Position numbers and translations under genes: made by a program
Part shown: positions 37,158 through 50,486 of the stretch, one piece after another
Position numbering within the stretch: the stretch's first letter is position 1
Layout: the number at the start of each line of letters is the position of its first letter
Notes under the pieces: model-generated
What the model was told of the DNA's origin: nothing
What the model saw: only the letters and a program-made list of their open reading frames with translations
The model's database searches: none
NCBI GenBank assembly: GCA_016946835.1
Contig: JACVTC010000074.1
Coordinates: 700,001 to 764,000, forward strand
Source: Neocallimastix lanati (nom. inval.)
Taxonomy: Eukaryota; Neocallimastigomycota; Neocallimastigomycetes; Neocallimastigales; Neocallimastigaceae
Length of the DNA: 64,000 bases
Direction of reading: 5' to 3'

Positions 37158-38573
37158 TTTGGAAGCTTTATTGTTTTTTTTTATGTTAAGAGTGAATACG
37201 TAAAAAAATATTTGAATTATGTACAATATATTAAAAGTAGTTTGCTTTTTTTTTAATAAAATAATTAATTATTGAAAAAATTTATTATTTTATTATTTTT
37301 TGAGTTTTTTCAAAATCTTGAAATTATGAACTAAATTTATATCTTTCTAAAAAATAAAGTTTTTTTTTTATTTTTTTAATATTTTGTTGAGTGCTATAAT
37401 AAATATAAAATTTATTACTTTAAAGAGATAAAAAAAATAAAACAGTAAAGCACTCTACTACCAAAAGAACTTTGCCTTTTGGAAGATGATTTTTAGAAAT
37501 TTCAAAATGGAATGTCAATCTTTTTCATTTTAATTTCCTTTATAATTTCCAATTTTTAAATTTTCATTTCAATTTCCATTATTATATTCAATTTTTCGAT
37601 TTTCGTTTAAAATAATAAAGTTTTAATATAGATAAATTGAAAAGAAATAAACCAATTTTACTTTTACATTATTATTATATTTTATAATACTTTTTTTTAA
37701 AAGTCTATGATATTTATCTATATACATTATATTAGTATAAAGTTTAATAAAAAAAAAAAAAGTGAAATTCATAATTAAATTAATTTCAATTATACATTTT
37801 TTTTTTTTTTAAATTAGAGGGTAGTTTTTATTACTTATTATTTATTATTTGATATTTTTTAGTAGTATAATAACTATTGTTTTTAATTATCATTTTCTTA
37901 TTTATTTATTATTAGTTGTAATATTTATTAAATATTAACCTGTTACTTTCTATATTTAATAATATTACTAAAGATTATTTACAAAAAATAATAATAAAAA
38001 GTGTATCCTAATAATAATAGTAATATAAATTTTTTTTATAATAACTATTTTAAATTAATAATAATAAATAGATTGTTACTACTACTAATAATAATAATAA
38101 TTAGTATTATCATTATTTCTAATACTATTATATATACTAAATGATATTTATTAGCATATTTTTATTATTATCCAAAATAAGTTTTAATAATAATGAAAGT
38201 GTAATTATTTTTTCATTATATTATTTATAGGGATCATAATACTTAAACTATCATTTCTAATACAAATATTAGAGGGTTTATTATTTAAAAAAAAAACTAA
38301 ATAACAACTCATGATTTTTTTTTTAAAAAAAATAAATTTTATAAATAATAAATAAAATATCAAATTTTTTTTATATAGGTTTATTTATAAAAATTACTTT
38401 TTTTTTTTGAATTTATTTACAATGTTAAAACATTATAATAAAATAAACATTATTTTCGGTGCTTTTATTAATACTCCATAGTAAAAACAGGAAAAAAATA
38501 TGTTCATTACATTTCATTATAAAATTATAATACATTTTAAATAAAGTGAATTTGAATTTTCAATTCAAATAAT
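37158..38573 (-). promoter_or_regulatory. Intergenic C-D with upstream motif of gene C
   Basis: The motif is at 37329-37364 (AAATTTATATCTTTCT then AAAAAATAAAGTTT), about 175 bp before the ATG of C; the surrounding 75 bp are almost the same as at gene D. GAAATTTCAAAATGGAATG lies near 37496. No gene is seen in the rest. Confidence 0.6.
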
Positions 38574-40868
38574 CTAAATGGTGCTTCTTTGGTCTTCAGC
38601 GTGTTTACTATAGAAACTATTGGTTTCGTCGCTAGTATCACCATCTAATTTGAATTCATTTAAAATGGTGTTACTATTACAGACACTATCCTTATCAGCT
38701 TTAACATAAATTTTATAGGAACTATCGGTGTAAATGTACTTGGGAGCATTATCTTCTGAAACTACATATCAGTGAGAATAAATATTGGATAGTATAGTAT
38801 GAAAAAAAAAGATATAATGAATTAATAAAAAAAAGTATAATTCTTTTATATTTTTTTTTCTTTTATACCATACTATATCTTCTTATGACTTATGACTTTA
38901 ATCTAAATAAATTAATAATTTATTTTTTTCAAATTTAAACTATTAAGTATTTTTACCTGCAGTGGCTACGAGAACATGTTCATTTGCTATAGTGACTTTC
39001 ATGTAGTTATTTGATTTGGCATCCGAAAATACACTAGTACTTCCATTAACTTTGACGGCTGTATGAACACTGATGAAATGATCACCGGAAACAGTTGAAA
39101 GAGAAGCCGAAGAAACACCGATATCAAGACAAATCTTGTAACCACCATCAGAAATAATGTTACCTACAGCATTACATTCATCTGAAATACTCACAGCTTC
39201 ACAATCATTCTGAGCAGCGCATCTGATGTATGGAACATTACCTCCTGCTTTATTTTTGTAGTAACCCGCTTTGAAACCAGTATCAGCTGGTCCACAAGTA
39301 TTACTTTCACAATGGAATAAGACTCCAGTGTTGGTAGCGGTGTCTTTAACAGCATAAACACCGTCTTGGCCTGGTGAAGAGTCAACAATGTAATAACCAT
39401 CATCACCTATTATTATGTAAGTAAATAATAGATTTTAACAATCTCCTGAGTTAAATAATTATATATTTTCAAAAAATAAAATTTTCATGGAAAATGATAA
39501 CGTGTGTCTTACAATTTGGAGAGGCCCCATTCTTTATATTACATTGTTGCACTTCTCTTGTGCAGATACCCGAAGTACTACATTCATATGGACTACCTTC
39601 ACATGGATTATTGGTATCATGGCTACAGAATTCCTTAAAGGTTTCACTGACTTCCCCATTTTCCCCAGCACAATAATCATAACCTAATACGAAAAAAAAA
39701 AAAAAAAATTTTTAAAAATATAATTTAATCAGGTTAACCTATAAATTTAATAATTGATATGATATTAACTTTTTCTATAACTATAAAATTATATATTTCA
39801 AATTCCATATGATCTATTAAAGAGCATGAACTAATAGTAATATCACATACCACTAGTGGCAATGATGGAATTTCCACCTCCAACTTTAATAACAATCGGT
39901 TGATCTTTATTGGGATCATCGCTACTTGCACCTGTAAAAACATTACCCTGTATGTTATTTATGACGTAAGTTTTCTCAGTTGCAATCGCAATTCCCTGAG
40001 AATAATTTGTACCATCAAGACAAAGAGAAACGACTGAATCTTCTTCGTTGTAGAGGAGACCAACGGTGCATGGGCCATCAGAGAGACTGGCAATAGTTGG
40101 AAGCCCTTCGATTGCTTTAAAGTCATTAGTACCACTGGCATTAATTTCTAAGTATTGGCTACCGTTCAGGACATAACCAAAAGTTTGGGCACAAGTGACA
40201 CTTGATACACCGGTGCATTGATAGATTGTTAATTTACCTTTATTTTCAGCGTCAATAGTATTTTCTGATTTTAAAATGGCTTCATCCAATAAGACATACG
40301 TTCCAGCAGCGGTAATTTTACAGGTAGCTGTATTAGTTCCAACATGTGTATAACCATAAATAGATGTTCCTTCTAAACAGTATTTCAATTGATCGTTTGA
40401 AGTTACACAATTAGTAGTAATATCACCAATTTGATCATAATTTGTTAAAGTTAAGCCTCCATTACAACTAGTAAGAGCTAATTATTTTTTTTTATTAATA
40501 ATAATAAATATAGTAAATTAATTTAATTAGTATATGTACTACTGAATGAAAGGAGCATCATTATGGGTTTAAATGAATTATTTAAAATATAATTACCTGC
40601 GGCATTAGTCATGGAAAATAATTGACATCCAATGAATAAGGCACTAATAACTCTAAATAATTAAAATTAAATGAAAAAAAAAAAAAAAAAAAAAAGAGAA
40701 ATTAAAAAAAAGCTATTCGTAATTACTTTCTTTATTCTCATCTTTGACTGATGTGCCCTTTTTTTTCAATTTACTTAATTTTTATTATTTTTTTTTTTTT
40801 TTCATTTTGATAGATGTAAAAAAAGTTCTTTTTTAAAAAACTTACTTTAATAGATTTTTTCCAAACAT
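38574..40868 (-). CDS. Gene D: secreted cysteine-rich two-module protein (504 aa)
   Basis: Exons: 40846-40868, 40597-40652, 39851-40477, 39513-39683, 38957-39406, 38574-38761; 1515 nt in frame. Signal peptide 1-26 (MFGKNLLKVISALFIGCQ...). N-module 27-235 with LKYCLEGTSIYGY, TIYQC, AQTFGYVLNG, SLCLDGTN and YVINNIQGNVFT. Linker 236-292 opens GYDYCAGENG; GYY module 293-442 opens CDDGYYIVDS and has VLFHC, AGYYKNKA, YIRCAAQNDC and KICLDIGVS; tail 443-504 has KYIYTDSSYKIY and NEFKLD. Same six-exon layout and exon 3 length (627 nt) as gene B. Confidence 0.8.
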
Positions 40869-41640
40869 TTTTTTTCCAAGTAAATTTTTTTTTTATTAGA
40901 AGAGGTATGTAAGTTAGGAATAGAAAAATAGTTATCCTGGGTTATTTACAATAATAAAGTAGAAGCTTTTTATTATTTTTTTTGTTAAATTGTGTTGTTT
41001 TAAATAAAATAATTAATTATTGAATAAATAATTGATTATTTTATTATTTTTTGAGTTTTTTTTAAAATTTCGAAATTTTGAACGAAATTTATATCTTTCT
41101 AAAAAATAAAGTTTTTTTTTTTTTTTTTTTTTTTTTTATTTTTTATTTTTTTATATTATAAAAAATATAAAACAATAGAAAAAAAAATTACTAAAATAAA
41201 AACCTGAAAATAAAAAAGAAAGGAATAAAAAAAAGAAGAATAAAGAAATAGAATAATATTTTAAGTAAGAATTAATTTTTATTATTACAAAAAAAAAAAA
41301 AAAAAAAATGAAATTGAAATTTCAAAGTTGTAAATTTGTAATTATAATATTATATATTTTAATTATTCATCTTAATAAATTCTAATTTACATTAATTTAT
41401 ATAAATATATATATATATATATTACTAAATAAAAAATATAAAATACATTATTATTATAGTGGCATTATTAATTATAATTGAAAAAAAAATATTATAATGT
41501 TAGCAAATGAACCATTTGAAATTTATTAATTCTAATATTTTTTTTTTTTAATAGTTAAATATTATTATTATTATTAATTATTATTATTATTATTTATTAT
41601 TATTATTATTATTTATTATTATTATTTATTATTATTATTA

Positions 41641-41680
<40 letters not shown>

Positions 41681-42354
41681 AAATTTGATAATATAAATGA
41701 ATTAATAAAAAAAATTTTTTTTATTTAAAATATTTAATATATTATATAATAAATTAATATTGATTATAATTTTTTTTATTATTATAAAAAAAATATTATA
41801 TATATATATATATTATGTTTCCTCTATAAAAAATAACATTATAATAATATAATAATGATAAAGATAATAAAATAATAATAATAATTATATATATAATTTC
41901 AAATAAAGTTTTTTCAGAAATATTTATATATACTTACACTGAAAAGATACTTCAATACATGATAATTATAATATAGAATATTTTAATATTCAAAGTCCAA
42001 TGATAATTGGAATTGTTGCTAAAAATATATCATGAGCGATCCAATTAAACTTTTGGAAATTAAGATATTAAAACAAGAATATGTATTATATATTGTAATA
42101 ATAAAAAATAATAATTGAGCAAACTTATTAGTATTTATAATTTGATATTAAAAGTAAAGTTAATAACTCAAAAGTACAATGAAATGATTTATAACAAAAA
42201 TTTATAATTTTTTTTCTTATTTTATTAATACGTTATTAATAAACAATCTTTACTATACATGTATTAATAATAAACAATTTATAAATTGATTTTTTTTTTT
42301 AAATACATTTTATACAAAAAGTCTAGTATTAAAAAGTAATAAAAAATGGTGTCT
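40869..42354 (-). promoter_or_regulatory. Intergenic D-E with upstream motif of gene D
   Basis: The motif is at 41081-41115, about 213 bp before the ATG of D; TATTTACAATAATA lies near 40945 and ATTGAAATTTCAAAG near 41310. A TTA/TTATTATT microsatellite fills about 41560-41690. Near 42033 a short plus-strand patch reads MSDPIKLLEIKILKQEY, too short to call. Confidence 0.6.
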
Positions 42355-43704
42355 TTAAACGTTAATCTTTTTGTAATAATCAACATCTGTATTAGTACAA
42401 TCATCTTTTTTAAATTCTTGTATTTTTTCTATATTAGCCCCACAAATAGCGGTACTTTTTCTAGCTTGAATAAGATTAGTAGTGTCATCCTTATTAGTGT
42501 AGTGATATCTTGTATCATCTATTTAATAATCATATACAAAAAAAAAAAAGTTAAGAAATAATACAATTAAAGATATATCCACAAATAATAATATTATATT
42601 TTATTTTATTTTTTTTTCTTGTATTTCCAAATAATTTAATAAGATTTAAGATTTACCTTTTCCGTTGAGGAAAGCATTTCCTCCATCTAAATTAGCAATA
42701 ACAAATGGATAATCGGTGTTTTGAGTAACCCCGAAGGCATTGTTAGCAGCAGATACATTAACAAAGATCTGTTTTTCATCATCGGTACTAGCAACTTCAA
42801 TACCACCTGAAGCTGAAACTTCATTGCAAATGAAAGTTTTAACATTAACTTTTATTACGTCTCCGATTACAACTCCTGTATCGGCACAGTTTTCTTTAGT
42901 AGCAACAGATACGGCAGTACATTCACCATTAACACATTTAATATAACCATATGTTTCATTATTAGTTTTATCGGAATTCACAAGATAGCCGGTTGGAATA
43001 TCTTTTCCAGTTTCACTAGTACCTTTTCCTACTACCTTGCACGAATCGGCTTCATCACAGTAGTATAATGTTCCTGTTTTCTCTGTATCAACTAATTTAT
43101 GATTATCTGAATCGTAGAGGTAATATCCAGTGTCACCTAGTGTTTGAATAATAAAAATTATAAATGACATTTAGTAGTTTATTTTAATTACTTTAAATAA
43201 TGAATTCCATTATTGATATTTAAACACTATATTATTATTATATAATTATTATATTTGATTATGATTTTTTTTTTCAACACTATTTGATCTAAACACTTAC
43301 AACCAGATGGAGAAGTTACATCACAAGCCGATGGACCTATTTAGTATTATAATAGAATTGTATGTTATTATAAAAAAAAAAAAAAAAATTCAGTCATATA
43401 TTTGACAAATATAATATAAAAATATTTAAAGTGAAAATTAAAAAAAAAAAAAAGGAATAAAAGAAATCTACATGTTGTTCGATGCTCGATACAGGTTCCA
43501 GCACTGCAATCGTAATAGTCACAATCATTACTAGAACAATGATTAACAGTTCTTTCTTCAATTAAGCTATTTTCATTGACACAGTAATCCTCCACTGATT
43601 TTGTATTATTGAATATAAATATTAGTGATTAATATGGTATTCTATCAAAATATAATAATAATAATAATAATAATAATGATAATAATAATGATAATAATAA
43701 TAAC

Positions 43705-43782
<78 letters not shown>

Positions 43783-44807
43783 TGTATTATCTTTTTTTAT
43801 ATATATATATATATTTTTTATCTATTTTAAAATATATATATATTAAAAAAAAATCAACAACTAAATACACTAAATATTTCTAATAATAAGTTTAAATTTA
43901 AGTAGGCAATCTACCATTTAAAAGTTTATCATGAATCATGTAGTCAGCGCCTACGAGAATAGGAATTTTATAACTTTCAGCATCAGCAGTAAATGGATTA
44001 GTGATGGTAGTGGTTCCACTTAAAAGATAGCTACCTGTCGAAGCAAAAGCAACCGAAGCATCATTAGGTGATTCATAGCCAAGACAAAGAGAGTTATCAG
44101 CCTTTAAAGTACCAATACCTCCGTCACATGAGGCACCTGCTGGGGTGACTTCATCATTTTTATCACCCTTTCCAATGTAATAATATTTAGAATTATCCTT
44201 TATGAAACCGTAGGCTCTTTCACACTCACTCTCTCCACAGTTATAAATTGCAATTTTTGCAATATCACCACTGATATCTCCTGCGGTGTTTGCCTTAGCG
44301 ACAGCATCTCCAAGAATCAAAATATTTATACCAGTATCCAAAGTTAAAGCACTTCCTACTAGACAATTATCTGAAGCATTATTTGTTCCATAAATTTTCT
44401 TATCCTTGTAGCAATAAGTGTTGGCTGTTTCATCTCCTCCACATCCGCTAGATGGTGCAGTAGCTCCACAACTACTAACAGCTTTAAAAAACCAAATATT
44501 AATTTTAAAAAAATATTTTACAGTTTAATAATTAAAATTATGATTTTTATTAAATACATTATTCTATTAATGTATTTAATAAAAAAATTTTATTTTATAA
44601 TTTATTATAGCTACTTTTAGCATCTACTTCAGCAGCAGAAATCATTTGACTTCCAACAAATAATAAACAGAAAATACTATAATATATTAATAGAGCATGT
44701 AAGAATGGAGTTAGAAAAATAGATTTTAATTATAATGAAAATATTATAAAAAAAAAAAAATTTCCTTTATTTCATAAAAGTTTTGAAGAGTACCTTAAGA
44801 ACTTCAT
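42355..44807 (-). CDS. Gene E: secreted cysteine-rich two-module protein (481 aa)
   Basis: Exons: 44794-44807, 44615-44676, 43915-44481, 43472-43594, 43301-43336, 42657-43136, 42355-42518; 1446 nt in frame. Exon 1 is only 14 nt, as in gene F. Signal peptide 1-19 or so (MKFLSIFCLLFVGSQMISA), then AEVDAK. N-module 26-214 has CYKDKKIYGTNN, AIYNCGESECERAYGFI and SLCLGYES. Linker 215-255 opens VEDYCVNEN with spaced Cys; a 36-nt exon adds PSACDVTSPSGC (256-267); GYY module 268-427 opens DTGYYLYDSDNHK with GTLYYC, GYLVNSD and YIKCVNGEC; tail 428-481 has RYHYTNKD and QEFKKDDC. The intron 43595-43914 contains a long ATA/ATT microsatellite. Confidence 0.8.
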
Positions 44808-46208
44808 AGTAAATATTTTGACCTTAAAATTTTACAAAAAAAGGATGAATAATATCAATAAATAATAATTGATTAATAACCTTAATTATTTAAGGAATAT
44901 TTACAATATATTTACAAGTTATATAAGTTATTTTTTATTATAAAATAATTATTATAAGAAATAATTATTATTTTTTTTATTTTTTTTTTTATTTTTTGGT
45001 TTTTAAAAAAATTTTTTTTTTGTTTCAACGAAATTTCGACGAAATTTATATTTTTCAAAAAAATAATTTTTACTTGAATCCAAAATTTTTTTTAATAAAA
45101 TAGTATCACCTATACAAGTATAATTTTAAAGTTAAAATAAAAAATAATATAAAAAAAATAAAACAATTGAAATTGAGATTGTGATTATAGAAGATATGAC
45201 ATATTAAAAAAAAAAAAAAAAAAAAATAAATAAAGATCTTGACATTTCAATTCGAAATTTCAAAATAAATTATTATTTTTTTTATTAAATATTAATATAA
45301 TGAGTGTAAACTATATTCTGATTATGAAAAAAATTATCTTATATCATAAATAAATTCATACATGTTGGGTAAGTCAAAGCTATTTCATAATAATTTTAAT
45401 AAATCTATTATAAATATTTTATATTATATTGAAAAATTGATTAAATTATTTAAAATTAATATTTATTCATTAATAAAATAATAAAATTATTTATTTATTT
45501 TTAATTATTATTCATTGATATAATTTAAAAATTTTATAAATAAAAAAATGAATTTTTTATTATTACTTAATTAAATAATGAATAAAATATTATCGATTTT
45601 CATTATATTTTTTTTTATAATTATATAATATATAAAAAAAATTATTAGTATATGATAAAATAAAATCTATATCTTACTTTTACTATATTACTATAATAAT
45701 TATATCACCTTTTTTAAAGAATCAACCTTTATCGATTTTATTATTCCTTTAATTTCAAATAAATTGCTCATAAAAATATTAATACAAGTATACCTATTTT
45801 TAAAGAAAATAATTATTTTAAACGATGCTTTATATTACATAAAAGTAATAATAAAAATACAATAAATCTATATATTTAAAAATTATTTTTATAAAAATAT
45901 TAAAACTATATCTTCTTAAAAGTAAAATAACAGTTAAAATGAAGCATTTCAAAACAATATAAAACTTTTTTTTTATTTATTATTCAATCTTTATTAATTA
46001 ATTTAATAAAAAAAATTTTTTTTTTTAAACATGGTCTCCTATCTTTTATTACAAATTACAATTATTTTTTCAATTTTATCTTGAAATAAATCCATATTTA
46101 CAAATATATACAATTACACAAGATTAAAATCAAAAAAAAAAATATATATATATATATTTTTTATTTAAATTAATTTTAAATTAGTAAATCTTCATTAATA
46201 TTAGAGAC
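44808..46208 (-). promoter_or_regulatory. Intergenic E-F with upstream motif of gene E
   Basis: The motif is at 45038-45071 (GACGAAATTTATATTTTTC, then AAAAAAATAATTTTT), about 231 bp before the ATG of E; TATTTACAATATATTTACAA lies near 44899 and CGAAATTTCAAAATAAA near 45254. The remainder holds no gene. Confidence 0.6.
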
Positions 46209-48399
46209 TTATGCTTGTGCCTTTGGACCATTTGTTTCTGTTCCCTTAGTATAATAATCTGTTTTATCATTGCTACAGGAATCCAATGTAAATTCAACAA
46301 TTTTGTTTGTATTTAAACAGATTTCATCGCTTGCAGTGTCATAAATCTTTTGATTAGCATTGGTGTATCTGTACTTGACTTGTGGGGTAACTAAACATTT
46401 GTTTTAATTTAATATTTAAGAATTTAAAATAAACGTTAATAATTATTTTAAATTGATTTCATTTCATTAATATTTTTTTGAATTTTGAGTATTTTTTTGT
46501 ACTTATAATGAATTCTTAAATATTAATAAGAAAAAAAATTTTTTTTTTTCTAAAATTGTTACCTTTAGCTGCAACAATAATATCCGTTTCTCCCATTTCT
46601 ACAATAAAGTTATATTCGTCAATCATTATGTTGGTGAAAGCATTTAAAGTGGAAGCTTCATAACCAATGAAGTACTTATCATGGTTAACTATTGAAACTG
46701 CGGTAGATATGTTGATGCAAAGCATGTATTCATCATTATCAGTGTCAGCGTCTTGCTTATCATTAAAGATAAGATCACCAACTTTTTTACCCGAACAATC
46801 ACTAGCAGATATGGATGACTTGTTAAGCGTACTACAATTGGTTCCATCACATTGAATGTATGGATAAGTAGCTTGGTTATCGGTATCGGCATTGGCAAGA
46901 TAGCCAATTGGAATTTCCGAAGTGGGGACAGCTCCACAATCACCAAGGGCATCCTTACATTCATATAAGGTACCTGTAGTAGCAGAATTTACTAATGCAT
47001 TAGTCGAAACAAGATAATATCCCTTTCCACCTATTATGCAATTTAAAAGTAAGAATATCATTAATTTAAATGTAAAATAATAAAAATATATTTATTATTT
47101 CTAATTTAGTAGATTTTCCAAAAAAAAAAAAAAAAATTACATTTTGTTTTATTTTCATTAGTTGGATTACATGTTCCATTATCATTTCTACCTGTTAATT
47201 TAATTTATAATCAATGAAATATATTTTTTTAAAAAAAATAAAAAAAAATATTAATAATAGCTCCCATTCTTCAGAAATATATGATACCATTGTAAAAAGT
47301 TATCATATTTTAATTTTTCCATATTAAATATTTTAATATACTTACAAGTAATCGATAAGGTGTTACTACATATACCAGCCTTACATTCGTAAAGTGTACA
47401 ATCTGAATTACAAAATCCTTCAGTTCTTCCGGTCACTTCACCAGTCGAGGAAACACAATAATCATTGTCTGTTTTAAATTTATTTTTATAATATAATATT
47501 AAATAAGTATATATATATATTTTTTATTTATTTTGTTATAAAAAAAATATAAATAGTATTAAGAATTATTATTATTAAAATATAAATTATATCTCAGTTT
47601 TATTAATAATTTTTATTGGAGTAATTTTTAAAGTATTTTTTCATTCATTGAATTCATAATTACCATTGATGGCATCATTTAAAGTAATCGAAGTTGCTGT
47701 GGACTTGAGTACAACTTTTTTACTCGTATTACCAGTAATTACACCATCAGCATCGGTGAACAGATAATTTTTACCATCGCCCAAGGTGAGATCATTCGTT
47801 CCATCAAGAGAGAAGACTGTTTCACTTTTAAAGTTACCGGCAGATCCTCCTGAAACAGCTGCAATTCCAGTACAGGAACTACTTCCAGTAACTTTAACAT
47901 ATCTTTTGTAACTACCACTTCCATTAATTGTAAAAGCAGTACCTTCATTTTCATCGGCTCCAGTTAAAACATAATAACCATTATCACAGTCAGAAACGGC
48001 ACATGTATCGTCAACAGTATCACCATCTCCAAGAGTGTAGGTTATAGTACAATCTTTATTATATTAATCACATATCATACATCATAAAATATATTAATAT
48101 CTTTAACGATATTTTTTTTTTATTTATACTTTATATTATATATAAATATTTATTTTATTTATTTACCACCGGCTATAGCCATAGAGATAAACTGACTACA
48201 TATGAATAAAAAGCTGACAATACTTTAAAATATAAAAATTTTAAATAAGAAATTGAAATAAGTTTGTTACTCATAACTAATTTATTATATAATTTTTTCT
48301 CCAAAAAAAAAAAAATTAGTATCTATAATATCGATAATTTTCACCATTAATTTGTAATTAATGGAAATTTAAATTGAAAGCCCACCTTAAAAGAAACAT
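46209..48399 (-). CDS. Gene F: secreted cysteine-rich protein with short divergent N-module (427 aa)
   Basis: Exons: 48386-48399, 48167-48222, 47664-48053, 47346-47468, 47141-47191, 46563-47030, 46209-46390; 1284 nt in frame. Signal peptide 1-22 or so (MFLLSIVSFLFICSQFIS). Residues 24-153 are a shortened N-module that lacks the KIY and LCL motifs and instead has CDNGYYVLTGADE, like the opening of a GYY module. Linker 154-194 opens DNDYCVSST; a 51-nt exon adds CRNDNGTCNPTNENKTKC; GYY module 212-367 opens GKGYYLVSTN with GTLYEC, GYLANADTDN, YIQCDGTNC and YMLCINIS; tail 368-427 has KYRYTNANQKIYD and VEFTLDSC. Shortest member. A copia element sits about 1.5 kb upstream of its ATG. Confidence 0.8.
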
Positions 48400-49438
48400 T
48401 TTCACTTTGATTTCTGAAGGATTTTTTATAACTCAAAAAGAATTAAAGATTTTTGAATAATAATAATAAAAAAAAAAAGGTTTTAAATATATTTACAAAT
48501 ATTCTTTTTTTTTATTATTATTTATAATAAAAAAAATATATAAAAAGGTTTTTTGGTTGTGTTTTGTTTTTAAATAAAAATATTATTATTTTTATTATTT
48601 TATGATTTTTTAAAAATTTTTAACGAAATCTTAACGAAATTTATATTTTTTAAAAAAATAAACTTTCCTATTTCTCAAATGAAAATTTTTATAATGGTTC
48701 CCCTTAAAAACTATCCATATTTCAATAGTCATTATCAAAAAATGTGGTTTTCTTTAAGAAATCCTAAAAATATTTGTTTTATTTTATTTTTTTTTTTAAA
48801 TTGAAATTTCAAAGTGAAATTATTAAAATTTAAAAATACATTTCAACACATTCCAAAAAAAAAAAATATACAATAAAATTAATTACAAAAATTAATTTAA
48901 TATATAAGACTATTAAAATTAATAGAATTACGATATAAATATTTAAATATAAAATTATAAAAGAGCTAATAATTAAATAAATTGAAATTGAAATTGAAAA
49001 TGAAGAATTTTGAGTTTAACTAGTATCAAATAATAGTATAAGTACTAATTAGTTTATAAATAAATATTTATTAATAAATTAAATAAATTATTATTTATTA
49101 TTTATAATTTATTTATTATTCAATTAAAAATTAATTATTTATTATTTATTATTTATTAATAAATACTATTTATTATTCAATTATTTATTATTTATTTATT
49201 ATTTTTATTATTTAATATTTATTATTTATTATTTATAATTTATTTTTTATTTATTACTTATTATTTATTACTTATTATTTATTATTTATTATTTATTATT
49301 TATTTTTTATTTTTTACTTATTATTTATTATTAATTATTTATTATTTATTATTTATTATTTATTATTTAATATTTATTATTTATTATTTATTATTTATTA
49401 TTTATTATTCAATTATTTATTATTTATTATTTATTATT
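48400..49438 (-). promoter_or_regulatory. Upstream region of gene F
   Basis: The motif is at 48632-48668 (AACGAAATTTATATTTTTT then AAAAAAATAAACTTT), about 233 bp before the ATG; ATATTTACAAATATT lies near 48489 and TTGAAATTTCAAAGTGAAAT near 48799. From about 49060 a TTATTATTTATT microsatellite runs toward the duplicated segment. Confidence 0.6.
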
Positions 49439-49884
49439 TTTTATTTATTATTAATTATTTATTATTTATTATTTATTTATTTATCATTTATTATTTATTA
49501 TTTATTATTATTATTATTAATATTATATAAATTATAATATTAAATATTATAATTTATTACAATAATAAAAATTTTTATAAATAATAATTAAAAATCAAAA
49601 GAAAATATTCCTAAAAGTATTATTAAAAAAGGTTAGATTTACATAATAAAATTTAAGATAAAGAAAATTTTTCTTCAACAATACTTAATCCGCTAAAAAA
49701 TTTATATTTGTAGGTTTTAATTTTCATAAAAAATTTTCTCTGTAATTCTTCTTTCATATTAATACTAATACTAATTGTAAAATTGTTAATATTAAAAGAA
49801 TTATATATAAAAATTGAAATATTATTAATATAATTTTATAATCAATAATTAATCGTAATTTCAAACAAGAAACTAAAGAACTTC
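49439..49884. repeat. 446-bp segment duplicated on both sides of the copia element (left copy)
   Basis: Matches 55932-56377 over 446 bp in the same orientation, nearly identical (one C/T difference noticed). It starts in the TTATTATTTATT array and ends in AAAGAACTTC directly before the LTR. Confidence 0.9.
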
Positions 49885-50153
49885 TGTTAGAGACGAAATC
49901 GTTACGTACATTTATTTATATTATTAATTTATATCAACCAATAATTAATCTTTAATTAAATTAAATAATGTTAACTAAGATATAAAATATGAAATAAATT
50001 TAATGTAAAAATATCTCTTAGAAAAATATATATATCCTCATAATAAAAATTATTAATAAACATTTTATAATATTACTCATAACATAAAATACTTTGTTAT
50101 ATTGTTTTTATTAATACAGTGTTTGTCTTAGATTTATAAATTTGTTTTTCACA
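49885..50153 (+). repeat. 5' LTR, second copia element
   Basis: 269 bp beginning TGTTAGAGACGAAATCG and ending GTTTTTCACA; partner of 55662-55931. Confidence 0.95.
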
Positions 50154-50185
50154 GATTAAGAGTCTCAACTCTTCAGTTGAGCTAT
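50154..50185 (+). other. Primer-binding site, half-tRNA-Lys(CUU) type
   Basis: GATTAAGAGTCTCA (50154-50167) follows the LTR directly, then CTTCAGTTGAGCTA, which resembles the complement of a D-arm. Confidence 0.7.
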
Positions 50186-50374
50186 CAATAAAGCTAAGTT
50201 GGAATAAATAAAAACATAAAATCAATTTATCATTAATATCCTAACTAATAAAATTATATTTTTATTATTTTCATAATATTCATTATAGAAACAAAAAGTA
50301 ATAACCAATATTAATAGACAAATATTACAAAACAAAGGTGAGAATATATTGTAATAGGCCATAGTTATTTTTGA

Positions 50375-50414
<40 letters not shown>

Positions 50415-50486
50415 TAAATATATATACATAATTATATAAATAAAAATAATAAAATAAATAAAATAAAAAATAAAATAAAATAATAG

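Noticed and set aside
43625-43846. Open frame of Ile/Leu runs on plus
   Set aside because: ATA/ATT microsatellite inside an intron of gene E.
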